NCBI RefSeq assembly: GCF_029852145.1
Contig: NC_079969.1
Span: 27,582,459 to 27,646,458 of the forward strand
Length of the DNA: 64,000 nt
From: Microplitis mediator
Taxonomy: Eukaryota; Arthropoda; Insecta; Hymenoptera; Braconidae
Direction: 5' to 3'
Shown here: piece after piece, positions 29,388-43,600 of the stretch
Position numbering within the stretch: position 1 is the stretch's first letter
Layout: the number at the start of each line of letters is the position of its first letter
Notes under the pieces: generated by a model
Databases searched by the model: none
What the model saw: the letters and a program-made list of their open reading frames with translations, nothing else
Told to the model about the DNA's origin: nothing
Position numbers and translations under genes: made by a program

Positions 29388-32300
29388 CTACGATAATTTA
29401 GATAAATTTATAAATTTTTGGAAAATCTAAGGTCGGATTCGGTGAAGGAACATTCTTAGCTTGTTCTTGAGGTCATTTGCGGAAAAATGGTACCGTAAGA
29501 CACAAATATTCAATAAAGTCGCGACCAAAACGCCAATGACCAAGACGGAATCGTTTTTCTTCAATGATTGAGATGAATGTTCGAATTTTTGCGAAAATCT
29601 ACGGTCGGATTCCGAATAGGAACATTCTTAGCGTGTTCTTGAGATCATTCCCGAATGAATAGTACCGTAAGACTTACAAATATTCTATAAAGCCGCGACC
29701 AAAACGTACGCCAATGACCAAGACGGATTCGTTTTTCTACGATGATTGAGATAAATTTCCGAATTTTTGGGAAAATTTAAGGTCGGATTTCGTAAAGGAA
29801 CATTCTTAGCGTGTTCTTGAGATCATTTCCGAAAGAATAGTAACGTCAGACTTACAAATATTCTATAAAGCCGCGACCAAAACGCCAATGACCAAGACGG
29901 ATTCGTTTTTCTACGATGATTGAGATAAATTTCCGAATTTTTGGGAAAATTTAAGGTCGGATTCCGTAAAGGAACATTCTTAGCGTGTTCTTGAGATCAT
30001 TTCCGAACAAATAGTACCGTAGACTTACAAATATATTATAAAGCCGCGACCAAAACGCCTTTGAACAAGACGGATGCAATTTTCTACGATAATTTAGATA
30101 AATTTATAAATTTTTGGGAAAATCTAAGGTCGGATTCGGTAAAGGAACATTCTTAGCGTGTTCTAGAGATCATTTCCGAAAAAATAGTAACGTAATACTT
30201 ACAAATATTCTATAAAGCCGCGACCAAAACGCCAATGACCAAGACGGAATTGTTTTTCTACGATGATTGGAATGAAATTTCAAATTTTTGGGAAAATCTA
30301 AGGTCGGATTCGGTAAAGGAACATTCTTAGCGTGTTCTTGAGATGATTTTCGAAAAAATAGTAACGTAAGACTTACAAATATATTATAAAGCCGCGACCA
30401 AAACGCCAATGAGCAAGACGGATTTGTTTTTCTACGATTATTTAGATGAATTTTCAAATTTTTGGGAAAATCTAAGGTCGGATTCGGTAAAGAAACATTT
30501 TTAGCGTGTTCTTGAGGTCATTTCCGACAAAATTGTACCGTAAAACTCACAAATATTCTATAAAGCCGCGACCAAAACGCCAATGACCAAGACGGATGCG
30601 ATTTTCTACGATTATTTAGATAAATATATAAATTTTTGGGTAAATCTACGGTCGGATTCCGAATAGGAACATTCTTAGCGTGTTCTTGAGATCATTCCCG
30701 AATGAATAGTACCGTAAGACTTACAAATAGCCTATAAAGCCGCGACCAAAACGCCAATGACCAAGACGGATTCGTTTTTCTACGATAATTGAGACGAATT
30801 TTCGAAATTTTGGGAAAATCTGGGGTCGGATTCCGAATAGGAACATTCTTAGCGTGTTCTTGAGATCATTCCCGAATGAATAGTACCGTAAGACTCACAA
30901 ATAGCCTATAAAGCCGCGACCAAAACGCCAATGACCAAGACAGATTCGTTTTTCTACGATAATTGAGATGAATTTTCGAATTTTTGGGAAAATCTAAGGT
31001 CGGATTCGGTAAAAGAACATTCTTAGCGTGTTCTTGAAGTCATTTCCGAAAAAATAGTACCGTAAGACTTACAAATATTCTATAAAGCCGCGACCAAAAC
31101 GCCAATGACCAAGACGGATGCGATTTTCTACGATTATTTAGATAAATTTTCAAATTTTTGGGAAAATCTAAGGTCGGATTTGGTAAAGAAACATTTTTAG
31201 CGTGTTCTTGAGGTCATTTCCGACAAAATTGTACCGTAAAACTCACAAATATTCTATAAAGCCGCGACCAAATCGCCAATGACCAAGACGGATGCAATTG
31301 TCTACGATTATTTAGATAAATTTATAAATTTTCGGGAAAATCTAAGGTTGGATTCGGTAAAGGAACATTCTTAGCGTGTTCTTAAGGTCATTTGCGGAAA
31401 AATGGTACCGTAAGACTTACAAATATTCTATAAAGCCGCGACCAAAACGCCAATGACCAAGACGGATGCAATTTTCTACGATTGTTTAGATGAATTTTCG
31501 AATTTTTGGGAAAATCTACGCTCGGATTCGGTAAAGAAACATTCTTAGCGTGTTGATGAGATCATTTCCGAAAAAATAGTACCGTAAGACTTACAAATAT
31601 TCTATAAGGCCGCGACCGAAACGCCTATGAACAAGACGGATGCAATTTTCTACGATTATTTAGATAAATTTATAAATTTTCGGGAAAATCTAAGGTCGGA
31701 TTCGGTAAAGGAACATTCTTAGCGTGTTCTTAAGGTCATTTCCGAAAAAAAAGTACCGTAAGACTTACAAATATTCTATAAAGCCGCGACCAAAACGCCA
31801 ATGACCAAGACGGATTCGTTTTTCTTCGATGATTGAGATAAATTTATAAATTTTTGGGTAAATCTACGGTCGGATTTCGTATAGGAACATTCTTAGCATG
31901 TTCTTGAGATCATTTCCGAAAAAAAAGTAACGTAAGACTCAAATATTCAATAAAGCTACGACCAAAACCCCAATGACCAAGACAGATGCTATTTTCTACG
32001 ATAATTTAGATAAATTTATAAATTTTTGGAAAATCTAAGGTCGGATTCGGTGAAGGAACATTCTTAGCTTGTTCTTGAGGTCATTTGCGGAAAAATGGTA
32101 CCGTAAGACACAAATATTCAATAAAGTCGCGACCAAAACGCCAATGACCAAGACGGAATCGTTTTTCTTCAATGATTGAGATGAATGTTCGAATTTTTGC
32201 GAAAATCTACGGTCGGATTCCGAATAGGAACATTCTTAGCGTGTTCTTGAGATCATTCCCGAATGAATAGTACCGTAAGACTTACAAATATTCTATAAAG

Positions 32301-34603
32301 CCGCGACCAAAACGTACGCCAATGACCAAGACGGATTCGTTTTTCTACGATGATTGAGATAAATTTCCGAATTTTTGGGAAAATTTAAGGTCGGATTTCG
32401 TAAAGGAACATTCTTAGCGTGTTCTTGAGATCATTTCCGAAAGAATAGTAACGTCAGACTTACAAATATTCTATAAAGCCGCGACCAAAACGCCAATGAC
32501 CAAGACGGATTCGTTTTTCTACGATGATTGAGATAAATTTCCGAATTTTTGGGAAAATTTAAGGTCGGATTCCGTAAAGGAACATTCTTAGCGTGTTCTT
32601 GAGATCATTTCCGAACAAATAGTACCGTAGACTTACAAATATATTATAAAGCCGCGACCAAAACGCCTTTGAACAAGACGGATGCAATTTTCTACGATAA
32701 TTTAGATAAATTTATAAATTTTTGGGAAAATCTAAGGTCGGATTCGGTAAAGGAACATTCTTAGCGTGTTCTAGAGATCATTTCCGAAAAAATAGTAACG
32801 TAATACTTACAAATATTCTATAAAGCCGCGACCAAAACGCCAATGACCAAGACGGAATTGTTTTTCTACGATGATTGGAATGAAATTTCAAATTTTTGGG
32901 AAAATCTAAGGTCGGATTCGGTAAAGGAACATTCTTAGCGTGTTCTTGAGATGATTTTCGAAAAAATAGTAACGTAAGACTTACAAATATATTATAAAGC
33001 CGCGACCAAAACGCCAATGAGCAAGACGGATTTGTTTTTCTACGATTATTTAGATGAATTTTCAAATTTTTGGGAAAATCTAAGGTCGGATTCGGTAAAG
33101 AAACATTTTTAGCGTGTTCTTGAGGTCATTTCCGACAAAATTGTACCGTAAAACTCACAAATATTCTATAAAGCCGCGACCAAAACGCCAATGACCAAGA
33201 CGGATGCGATTTTCTACGATTATTTAGATAAATATATAAATTTTTGGGTAAATCTACGGTCGGATTCCGAATAGGAACATTCTTAGCGTGTTCTTGAGAT
33301 CATTCCCGAATGAATAGTACCGTAAGACTTACAAATAGCCTATAAAGCCGCGACCAAAACGCCAATGACCAAGACGGATTCGTTTTTCTACGATAATTGA
33401 GACGAATTTTCGAAATTTTGGGAAAATCTGGGGTCGGATTCCGAATAGGAACATTCTTAGCGTGTTCTTGAGATCATTCCCGAATGAATAGTACCGTAAG
33501 ACTCACAAATAGCCTATAAAGCCGCGACCAAAACGCCAATGACCAAGACAGATTCGTTTTTCTACGATAATTGAGATGAATTTTCGAATTTTTGGGAAAA
33601 TCTAAGGTCGGATTCGGTAAAAGAACATTCTTAGCGTGTTCTTGAAGTCATTTCCGAAAAAATAGTACCGTAAGACTTACAAATATTCTATAAAGCCGCG
33701 ACCAAAACGCCAATGACCAAGACGGATGCGATTTTCTACGATTATTTAGATAAATTTTCAAATTTTTGGGAAAATCTAAGGTCGGATTTGGTAAAGAAAC
33801 ATTTTTAGCGTGTTCTTGAGGTCATTTCCGACAAAATTGTACCGTAAAACTCACAAATATTCTATAAAGCCGCGACCAAATCGCCAATGACCAAGACGGA
33901 TGCAATTGTCTACGATTATTTAGATAAATTTATAAATTTTCGGGAAAATCTAAGGTTGGATTCGGTAAAGGAACATTCTTAGCGTGTTCTTAAGGTCATT
34001 TGCGGAAAAATGGTACCGTAAGACTTACAAATATTCTATAAAGCCGCGACCAAAACGCCAATGACCAAGACGGATGCAATTTTCTACGATTGTTTAGATG
34101 AATTTTCGAATTTTTGGGAAAATCTACGCTCGGATTCGGTAAAGAAACATTCTTAGCGTGTTGATGAGATCATTTCCGAAAAAATAGTACCGTAAGACTT
34201 ACAAATATTCTATAAGGCCGCGACCGAAACGCCTATGAACAAGACGGATGCAATTTTCTACGATTATTTAGATAAATTTATAAATTTTCGGGAAAATCTA
34301 AGGTCGGATTCGGTAAAGGAACATTCTTAGCGTGTTCTTAAGGTCATTTCCGAAAAAAAAGTACCGTAAGACTTACAAATATTCTATAAAGCCGCGACCA
34401 AAACGCCAATGACCAAGACGGATTCGTTTTTCTTCGATGATTGAGATAAATTTATAAATTTTTGGGTAAATCTACGGTCGGATTTCGTATAGGAACATTC
34501 TTAGCATGTTCTTGAGATCATTTCCGAAAAAAAAGTAACGTAAGACTCAAATATTCAATAAAGCTACGACCAAAACCCCAATGACCAAGACAGATGCTAT
34601 TTT
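29388..34603 (+). repeat. Tandem duplication of a 15-unit block (period 2608 bp)
   Basis: Positions 29388-31995 and 31996-34603 are adjacent direct copies shifted by 2608 bp (15 units minus 2 bp). Private variants occur in both, including AAAACGTACGCCAATGACC, GTTGATGAGATCATTTCC and AAAACCCCAATGACC. The antisense open frames at 30170-30457 and 32778-33065 translate identically, so this duplication is one of the youngest in the array, unless it is an assembly artefact. Confidence 0.92.
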
Positions 34604-37600
34604 CTACGATTATTTAGATAAATTTATAAATTTTTAGGTAAATCTACGGTCGGATTTCGTATAGGAACATTCTTAGCATGTTTTTGAGATCATTCTCGAA
34701 TGAATAGTACCGTAAGAATTACAAATATTCTATAAAGCCGCGACCAAAACGCAAATGACCAAAACGGATTCGTTTTTCTACGATAATTGAGACGAATTTT
34801 CGAAATTTTGCCAAAATCTAAAGTCGGATTCCGTAAAGAAACATTCTTAGCGTGTTCTTGAGATCATTTCCGAACAAATAGTAACGTAAGACTTACAAAT
34901 ATTCTATAAAGCCGCGACCAAAACGCCAATGACCAAGACAGATTCGTTTTTCTACGATAATTGAGACGAATTTTCGAAATTTCGGAAAAACCTAAGGTCG
35001 GATTCCGTAAAGGAACATTCTTAGCGACTTCTTGAGATCATTTTCGCAAATATAGTACCGTAAGACTTACAAATATTTTATCAAGCAGCGACGAAAACGC
35101 CAATGACCAAGACGGATTCGTTTTTCTACGATGATTGAGATTAATTTTCGAATTTTTGGGAAAATCTAAGGTCGGATTCCGTAAAGAAACATTCTTAGCA
35201 TGTTCTTGAGATTATTCTCAAATAAACAGTACCGTAAGACTTACAAATATTCTATAAAGCCGCGACCAAACGCCAATGACCAAGACGGATTTGTTTTTCT
35301 ACGATGATTGGAATGAAATTTCGAATTTTTGGGAAAATCTAAGGTCGGATTCGGTGAAGAAACATTTTTAGCGTGTTCTTGAGGTGATTTCCGACAAAAT
35401 TGTATCGTAAAACTCACAAATATTCTATAAAGCCGCGACCAAAACGCCAATGACCAAGACGGATTCGTTTTTCTACGGTGATTGAGATAAATTTTCGAAT
35501 TTTTGGGAAAATCTAAGGTCGGATTCCGTAAAGGAACATTCTTAGCGTGTTCTAGAGATCATTTCCGAACAAATAGTAACGTAAGACTTACAAATATTCT
35601 ATAAAGCCGCGACCAAAACGCCAATGACCAAGACGGATTCGTTTTTCTACGATAATTGAGACGAATTTTCGAAATTTGGGGAAAATCTAAGGTCGGATTG
35701 TGTAAAGGAACATTCTTAGCGACTTCTTGAGATCATTTCCGAAAAAATAGTACCGTAAGACTTACAAATATTTTATCAAGCCGCGACAAAAACGCCAATG
35801 ACCAAGACGGATTCGTTTTTCGACGATGATTGAGATTAATTTTCGAATTTTTGGGAAAATCTAAGGTCGGATTCCATAAAGGAACATTCTAAGCGTGTTC
35901 TTGAGATCATTTCCGAAAAAATAGCAACGTAAGACTTACAAATATTCAATAAAGCCGCGACCAAAACGCCAATGACCAAGACAGATGCTATTTTCTACGA
36001 TTATTTAGATCAATTTATAAATTTTTGGGAAAATTTAAGGTCGGATTCCGTAAAGGAACATTCTTAGCGTGTTCTTGAGATCATTTCCGGACAAATAGTA
36101 ACGTTAGACTTACAAATATTCAATAAAGCCGCGACCAAAACGCCAATGACCAAGACAGATGCTATTTTCTACGATTATTTAGATGAATTTATAAATTTTT
36201 GGGAAAATTTAGGGTCGGATTCCGTAAAGGAACATTCTTAGCGACTTCTTGAGATCATGTCCGAAAAAATAGTAACGTAAGACTCAAATATTCAATAAAG
36301 CCGCGACCAAAACGCCAATGACCAAGACAGATTCGTTTTTCTTCGATGATTGAGATGAATTTTCAAATTTTTGGGAAAATCTAGGGTCGGATTCGGTAAA
36401 GAAACATTTTTAGCGTGTTCTTGAGGTCATTTCCGACAAAATTGTACCGTAAAACTCACAAAAATTCTATAAAGCCGCGACCAAAACGCCAATGACCAAG
36501 ACGGATGCGATTTTCTACGATTATTTAGATAAATATATAAATTTTTGGGTAAATCTACGGTCGGATTCCGAATAGGAACATTCCTAGCGTGTTCTTGAGG
36601 TCATTTCCGAACAAATAGTAACGTAAGACTTACAAATATTCTATAAAGCCGCGACCAAAACGCCAATGACCAAGACAGATGCTTTTTTCTACGATTATTT
36701 AGATAAATTTATAAATTTTTAGGTAAATCTACGGTTGGATTTCGTATAGGAACATTCTTAGCATGTTTTTGAGATCATTCTCGATTAAAAAGTACCGTAA
36801 AACTTACAAATATTCTATAAAGCCGCGACCAAAACGCCAATGACCAAGACAGATTTGTTTTTCTACGATAATTGAGACGAATTTTCGAAATTTTGGGAAA
36901 ATCTAAGGTCGGATACCGTAAAGGAACATTCTTAGCAACTTCTTGAGATCATTTCCGAAAAAATAGTAACGTAAGACTTACAAATATTCTATAAAGCCGC
37001 GACCAAAACGCCAATGACCAAGACAGATTCGTTTTTCTTCGATAATTGAGACGAATTTTCGAAATTTTGGGAAAATCTAAGGTCGGATTCCGTAAAGGAA
37101 CATTCTTAGCGACTTCTTGAGATCATTTTCGTAGAAATAGTACCGTAAGACTTACAAATATTTTATCAAGCAGCGACAAAAACGCCAATGACCAAGACGG
37201 ATTCGTTTTTCTACGATGATTGAGACGAATTTTCGAAATTTTGGGAAAATCTAAGGTCGGATACCGTAAAGGAACATTCTAAGCGTGTTCTTGAGATCAT
37301 TTCCGAAAAAATAGTAACGTTAGACTTACAAATATATTATAAAGACGCGACTAAAACGCCTTTGAACAAGACGGATGCTATTTTCTACGATTATTCAGAT
37401 GAATTTATAAATTTTTGGGAAAATTTAAGGTCGGATTCCGTAAAGGAACATTCTTAGCGTGTTCTTGAGATCATTTCCGAAAAAATAGTAACGTAAGACT
37501 TACAAATATTCTATAGAGCTGCGACCAAAACCCCAAAGACCAAGACAGATGCTTTTTTCTACGATTATTTAGATAAATTTATAAATTTTTAGGTAAATCT

Positions 37601-40600
37601 ACGGTCGGATTTCGTATAGGAACATTCTTAGCATGTTTTTGAGATCATTCTCGAATAAACAGTACCGTAAGACTTACAAATATTCTATAAAGCCGCGACC
37701 AAAACGCCAATGACCAAGACAGATTCGTTTTTCTTTGATAATTGAGACGAATTTTCGAAATTTTGGGAAAATCTAAGGTCAGATTCCGTAAAGGAACATT
37801 CTTAGCGACTTCTTGAGATCATATCCGAAAAAATAGTAACGTAAGACTTACAAATATTCTATAAAGCCGCGACCAAAACGCCAATGACCAAGACAGATTC
37901 GTTTTTCTTCGATAATTGAGACGAATTTTCGAAATTTTGGGAAAATCTAAGGTCGGATTCCGTAAAGGAACATTCTTAGCGACTTCTTGAGATCATTTTC
38001 GCAAATATAGTACCGTAAGACTTACAAATATTTTATCAAGCAGCGACGAAAACGCCAATGACCAAGACGGATTCGTTTTTCTACGATGATTGAGATTAAT
38101 TTTCGAATTTTTGGGAAAATCTAAGGTCGGATTCCATAAAGGAACATTCTAAGCGTGTTCTTGAGATCATTTCCGAAAAAATAGTAACGTTAGACTTACA
38201 AATATTCTATAAAGCCGCGACTAAAACGCCAATGACCAAGACAGATTCGTTTTTCTTCGATAATTGAGACGAATTTTCGAAATTTTGGGAATATCTAAGG
38301 TCGGATTCCGTAAAGGAACATTCTTAGCGACTTCTTGAGATCATTTCCGAAAAAATAGTAACGTAAGACTTACAAATATTCTATAGAGCTGCGACCAAAA
38401 CGCCAATGACCAAGACAGATGCGATTTTCTACGATTATTTAGATGAATTTATAAATTTTTGGAAAAATTTAAGGTCGGATTCCGTAAAGGAACATTCTTA
38501 GCGTGTTCTTGAGATGATTTTTGAAAAAATAGTAACGTAAAACTCACAAATATTCTATAAAGCCGCGACCAAACGCCAATGACCAAGACGAATTTGTTTT
38601 TCTACGATGATTGGAATGAAATTTCGAATTTTTGGGAAAATCTAAGGTCGGATTCGGTAAAAGAACATTCTTAGCGTGTTCTTGAAGTCATTTCCGAAAA
38701 AATAGTACCGTAAGACTTACGAATATTCTATAAAGCCGCGACCAAAACGCCAATGACCAAGACGGATTCGTTTTTCTACGATGATTGAGATGAATTTTCG
38801 AATTTTTGAGAAAATCTAAGGTCGGATTCCGTAAAGGAACATTCTTAGCGTGTTCTTGAGATGATTTTTGTAAAAATAGTAACGTAAAACTCACAAATAT
38901 TCTATAAAGCCGCGACCAAACGCCAATGACCAAGACGGATGCGATTTTCTACGATTATTTAGATGAATTTATAAATTTTTGGAAAAATTTAAGGTCGGAT
39001 TCCGTAAAGGAACATTCTTAGCGTGTTCTTGAGATGATTTTTGAAAAAATAGTAACGTAAAACTTACAAATATTCTATAAAGCCGCGACCAAAACGCCAA
39101 TGACCAAGACAGATTCGTTTTTCTACGATGATTGAGATAAATTTTCGAATTTTTGGGAAAATCTAAGGTCGGATTCGGTATAGAAACATTTTTAGCGTGT
39201 TCTTGAGGTCATTTCCGACAAAATTGTACCGTAAAACTCACAAATATTCTATAAAGCCGCGACCAAAACGCCAATGACCAAGACGGATGCAATTGTCTAC
39301 GATTATTTAGATAAATTTATAAATTTTCGGGAAAATCTAAGGTCGGATTCGGTAAAGGAACATTCTTAGCGTGTTCTTAAGGTCATTTGCGGAAAAATGG
39401 TACCGTAAGACTTACAAATATTCTATAAAGCCGCGACCAAAACGCCAATGACCAAGACGGATGCAATTTTCTACGATTGTTTAGATGAATTTTCGAATTT
39501 TTGGGAAAATCTACGCTCGGATTCGGTAAAGAAACATTCTTAGCGTGTTGATGAGATCATTTCCGAAAAAATAGTACCGTAAGACTTACAAATATTCTAT
39601 AAGGCCGCGACCGAAACGCCTATGAACAAGACGGATGCAATTTTCTACGATTATTTAGATAAATTTATAAATTTTCGGGAAAATCTAAGGTCGGATTCGG
39701 TAAAGGAACATTCTTAGCGTGTTCTTAAGGTCATTTGCGGAAAAATGGTACCGTAAGACTTACAAATATTCTATAAACCCGCGACCAAAACGCCAATGAC
39801 CAAGACGGATTCGTTTTTCTACGATGATTGAGATGAATTTTCGAATTTTTGGGAAAATCTAAGGTCGGATTCCGTAAAGGAACATTCTTAGCGTGTTCTT
39901 GAGATCATTTCCGAACAAACAGTACCGTAAAACTCACAAATATTCTATAAAGCCGCGACCAAAACGCCAATGACCAAGACGGATGCAATTTTCTACGATT
40001 GTTTAGATAAATTTATAAATTTTCGGAAAAATCTAAGGTCGGATTCGGTAAAGGAACATTCTTAGCGTGTTCTTGAAGTCATTTCCGAAAAAATGGTACC
40101 GTAAGCCATACAAATAATCTATAAAGCCGCGACCAAACGCCAATGACCAAGACGGATGCGATTTTCTACGATTATTTAAATAAATTTTCAAATTTTTGGG
40201 AAAATCTAAGGTCGGATTCGGTAAAGAAACATTTGTAGCGTGTTCTTGAGGTCATTTCCGACAAAATTGTACCGTAAAACTCACAAATATTCTATAAAGC
40301 CGCGACCAAAACGCCAATGACCAAGACGGATGCAATTTTCTACGATTGTTTAGATAAATTTATAAATTTTCGGGAAAATCTAAGGTCGGATTCGGTAAAG
40401 GAACATTCTTAGCGTGTTCTTAAGGTCATTTGCGGAAAAATGGTACCGTAAGACTTACAAATATTCTATAAAGCCGCGACCGAAACGCCTATGAACAAGA
40501 CGGATGCAATTTTCTACGATTATTTAGATAAATTTATAAATTTTCGGGAAAATCTAAGGTCGGATTCGGTAAAGGAACATTCTTAGCGTGTTCTTAAGGT

Positions 40601-43600
40601 CATTTGCGGAAAAATGGTACCGTAAGACTTACAAATGTTCTATAAAGCCGCGACCAAAACGCCAATGACCAAGACGGATTCGTTTTTCTACGATGATTGA
40701 GATAAATTTTCGAATTTTTGGGAAAATTTAAGGTCGGATTCCGTAAAGGAACATTCTTGGCGACTTCTTGAGGTCATTTCCGAAAAAATAGTAACGTAAG
40801 ACTTACAAATATTCTATAAAGCCGCGACCAAAACGCCAATGACCAAGACGGATTCGTTTTTCTACGATGATTGAGATAAATTTTCGAAATTTTGGGAAAA
40901 TCTAAGGTCGGATTCCGTAAAGGAACATTCTTAGCGACTTCTTGAGATCATTTTCGTAAAAATAGTACCGTAAGACTTACGAATATTTTATCAAGCAGCG
41001 ACAAAAACGCCAATGACCAAGACGGATTCGTTTTTCTGAGATGATTGAGATTAATTTTCGAATTTTTGGGAAAATCTAAGGTCGGATTCCATAAAGGAAC
41101 ATTCTAAGCGTGTTCTTGAGATCATTTCCGAAAAAATAGTAACGTAAGACTTACAAATATTCTATAAAGCCGCGACCAAAACGCCAATGACCAAGACAGA
41201 TTCGTTTTTCTTCGATAATTGAGACGAATTTTCAAAATTTTGGGAAAATCTAAGGTCGGATTCTGTAAAGGAACATTCTTAGCGACTTCTTGAGATCATT
41301 TCTGAAAAAATAGTACCGTAAGACTTACAAATATATTATAAAGACTAAAACGCCTTTGAACAAGACGGATGCTATTTTCTACGATTATTCAGATGAATTT
41401 ATAAATTTTTGGGAAAATTTAAGGTCGGATTCCGTAAAGGAACATTCTTAGCGTGTTCTTGAGATCATTTCCGAACAAATAGTAACGTTAGACTTACAAA
41501 TATTCTATAAAGCCGCGACCAAAACGCCAATGACCAAGACAGATTCGTTTTTCTACGATAATTAAGACGAATTTTCGAAATTTTGGGAAAATCTAAGGTC
41601 GGATTCCGTAAAGGAACATTCTTAGCGACTTCTTGAGATCATTTCCGAAAAAATAGTAACGTAAGACTTACAAATATTCTATAGAGCTGCGACCAAAACG
41701 CCAATGACCAAGACAGATGCTATTTTCTACGATTATTTAGATAAATTTACAAATTTTTGGGTAAATCTACGGTCGGATTTCGTATAGGAACATTCTTAGC
41801 ATGTTTTTGAGATCATTCTCGAATAAACAGTGCCGTAAGACTTACAAATATTCTATAAAGCCGCGACCAAACGCCAATGACCAAGACGGATTTGTTTTTC
41901 TACGATGATTGGAATGAAATTTCGAATTTTTGGGAAAATCTAAGGTCGGATTCGGTAAAAGAACATTCTGAGCGTGTTCTTGAAGTAGTTTCCGAAAAAA
42001 TAGTACCGTAAGACTTACAAATATTCTATAAAGCCGCGACCAAAACGCCAATGACCGAGACAGATTCGTTTTTCTACGATGATTGAGATAAATTTTCGAA
42101 TTTTTAGGAAAATTTAAGGTCGGATTCCGTAAAGGAACATTCTTAGCGTGTACTTGAGATCATTTCCGAAAAAATGGTACCGTAAGACAAACAAATATTC
42201 TATGAAGCCGCGATCAAAACGCCTTTGAACACGACGGATGCAATTTTCTACGATTATTTAGATAAATTTCCAAATTTTTGGGGAAATCTAAGGTCGGATT
42301 CCGTAAAGGAACATTCTTAGCGTGTTCTTGAGATCATTTCCAAATGAATAGTACCGTAAGACTTACAAATATTCTATAAAGCCGCGACCAAAACGCCAAT
42401 GATCAAGACCGATTCGTTTTTCTACGGTGATTGAAATGAATTTTCGAATTTTTGGGAAAATCTAAGGTCGGATTCGGTAAAAGAACATTCTTAGCGTGTT
42501 CTTGAAGTCATTTCCGAAAAAATGGTACCGTAAGACACACAAATATTCTATAAAGCCGCGACCAAAACGCCAATGACCAAGACAGATTCGTTTTTCTACG
42601 ATAATTGAGACGAATTTTCGAAATTTTGGGAAAATCTAAGGTCGGATACCGTAAAGGAACATTCTTAGCGACTTATTGAGATCATTTCCGAAAAAATAGT
42701 AACGTAAGACTTACAAATATTCTATAAAGCCGCGACCGAAACGCCAATGACCAAGACAGATTCGTTTTTCTACGATGATTGAGATAAATTTTCGAATTTT
42801 TAGGAAAATTGAAGGTCGGATTCTGTAAAGGAACATTCTTAGCGTGTTCTTGAGATCACTTCCGAATAAATGGAACCGTAAGACACACAAATATTCTATG
42901 AAGCCGCGATCAAAACGCCTTTGAACAAGACGGATGCAATTTTCTACGATTATTTAGATAAATTTCCAAATTTTTGGGGAAATCTAAGGTCGGATTCCGT
43001 AAAGGAACATTCTTAGCGTGTTCTTGAGATCATTCCCGAATGAATAGTACCGTAAGACTTACAAATATTCTATAAAGCCGCGACCAAAACGCGAATGTCC
43101 AAGACGGATTCGTTTTTCTACGGTGATTGAGATGAATTTTCGAATTTTTGGGAAAATCTAAGGTCGGATTCGGTAAAGGAACATTCTTAGCGACTTCTTG
43201 AGATCATTTCCGAAAAAATAGTAACGTAAGACTTACAAATATTCTATAAAGCCGCGACAAAAACGCCAATGACCAAGACGGATGCGATTTTCTACGATTA
43301 TTTAGATGAATTTATAAATTTTTGGAAAAATTTAAGGTCGGATTCCGTAAAGGAACATTCTTCGCGTGTTCTTGAAGTCATTTCCGAAAAAATGGTACCG
43401 TAAGACACACAAATATTCTATAAAGCCGCGACCAAAACGCCAATGACCAAGAGGGATTCGTTTTTCTACGATGATTGAGACGAATTTTCGAAATTTTGCC
43501 AAAATCTAAGGTCGGATTCCGTAAAGGAACATTCTTAGCGACTTCTTGAGATCATTTCCGAAAAAATAGTAACGTAAGACTTACAAATATTCTATAAAGC

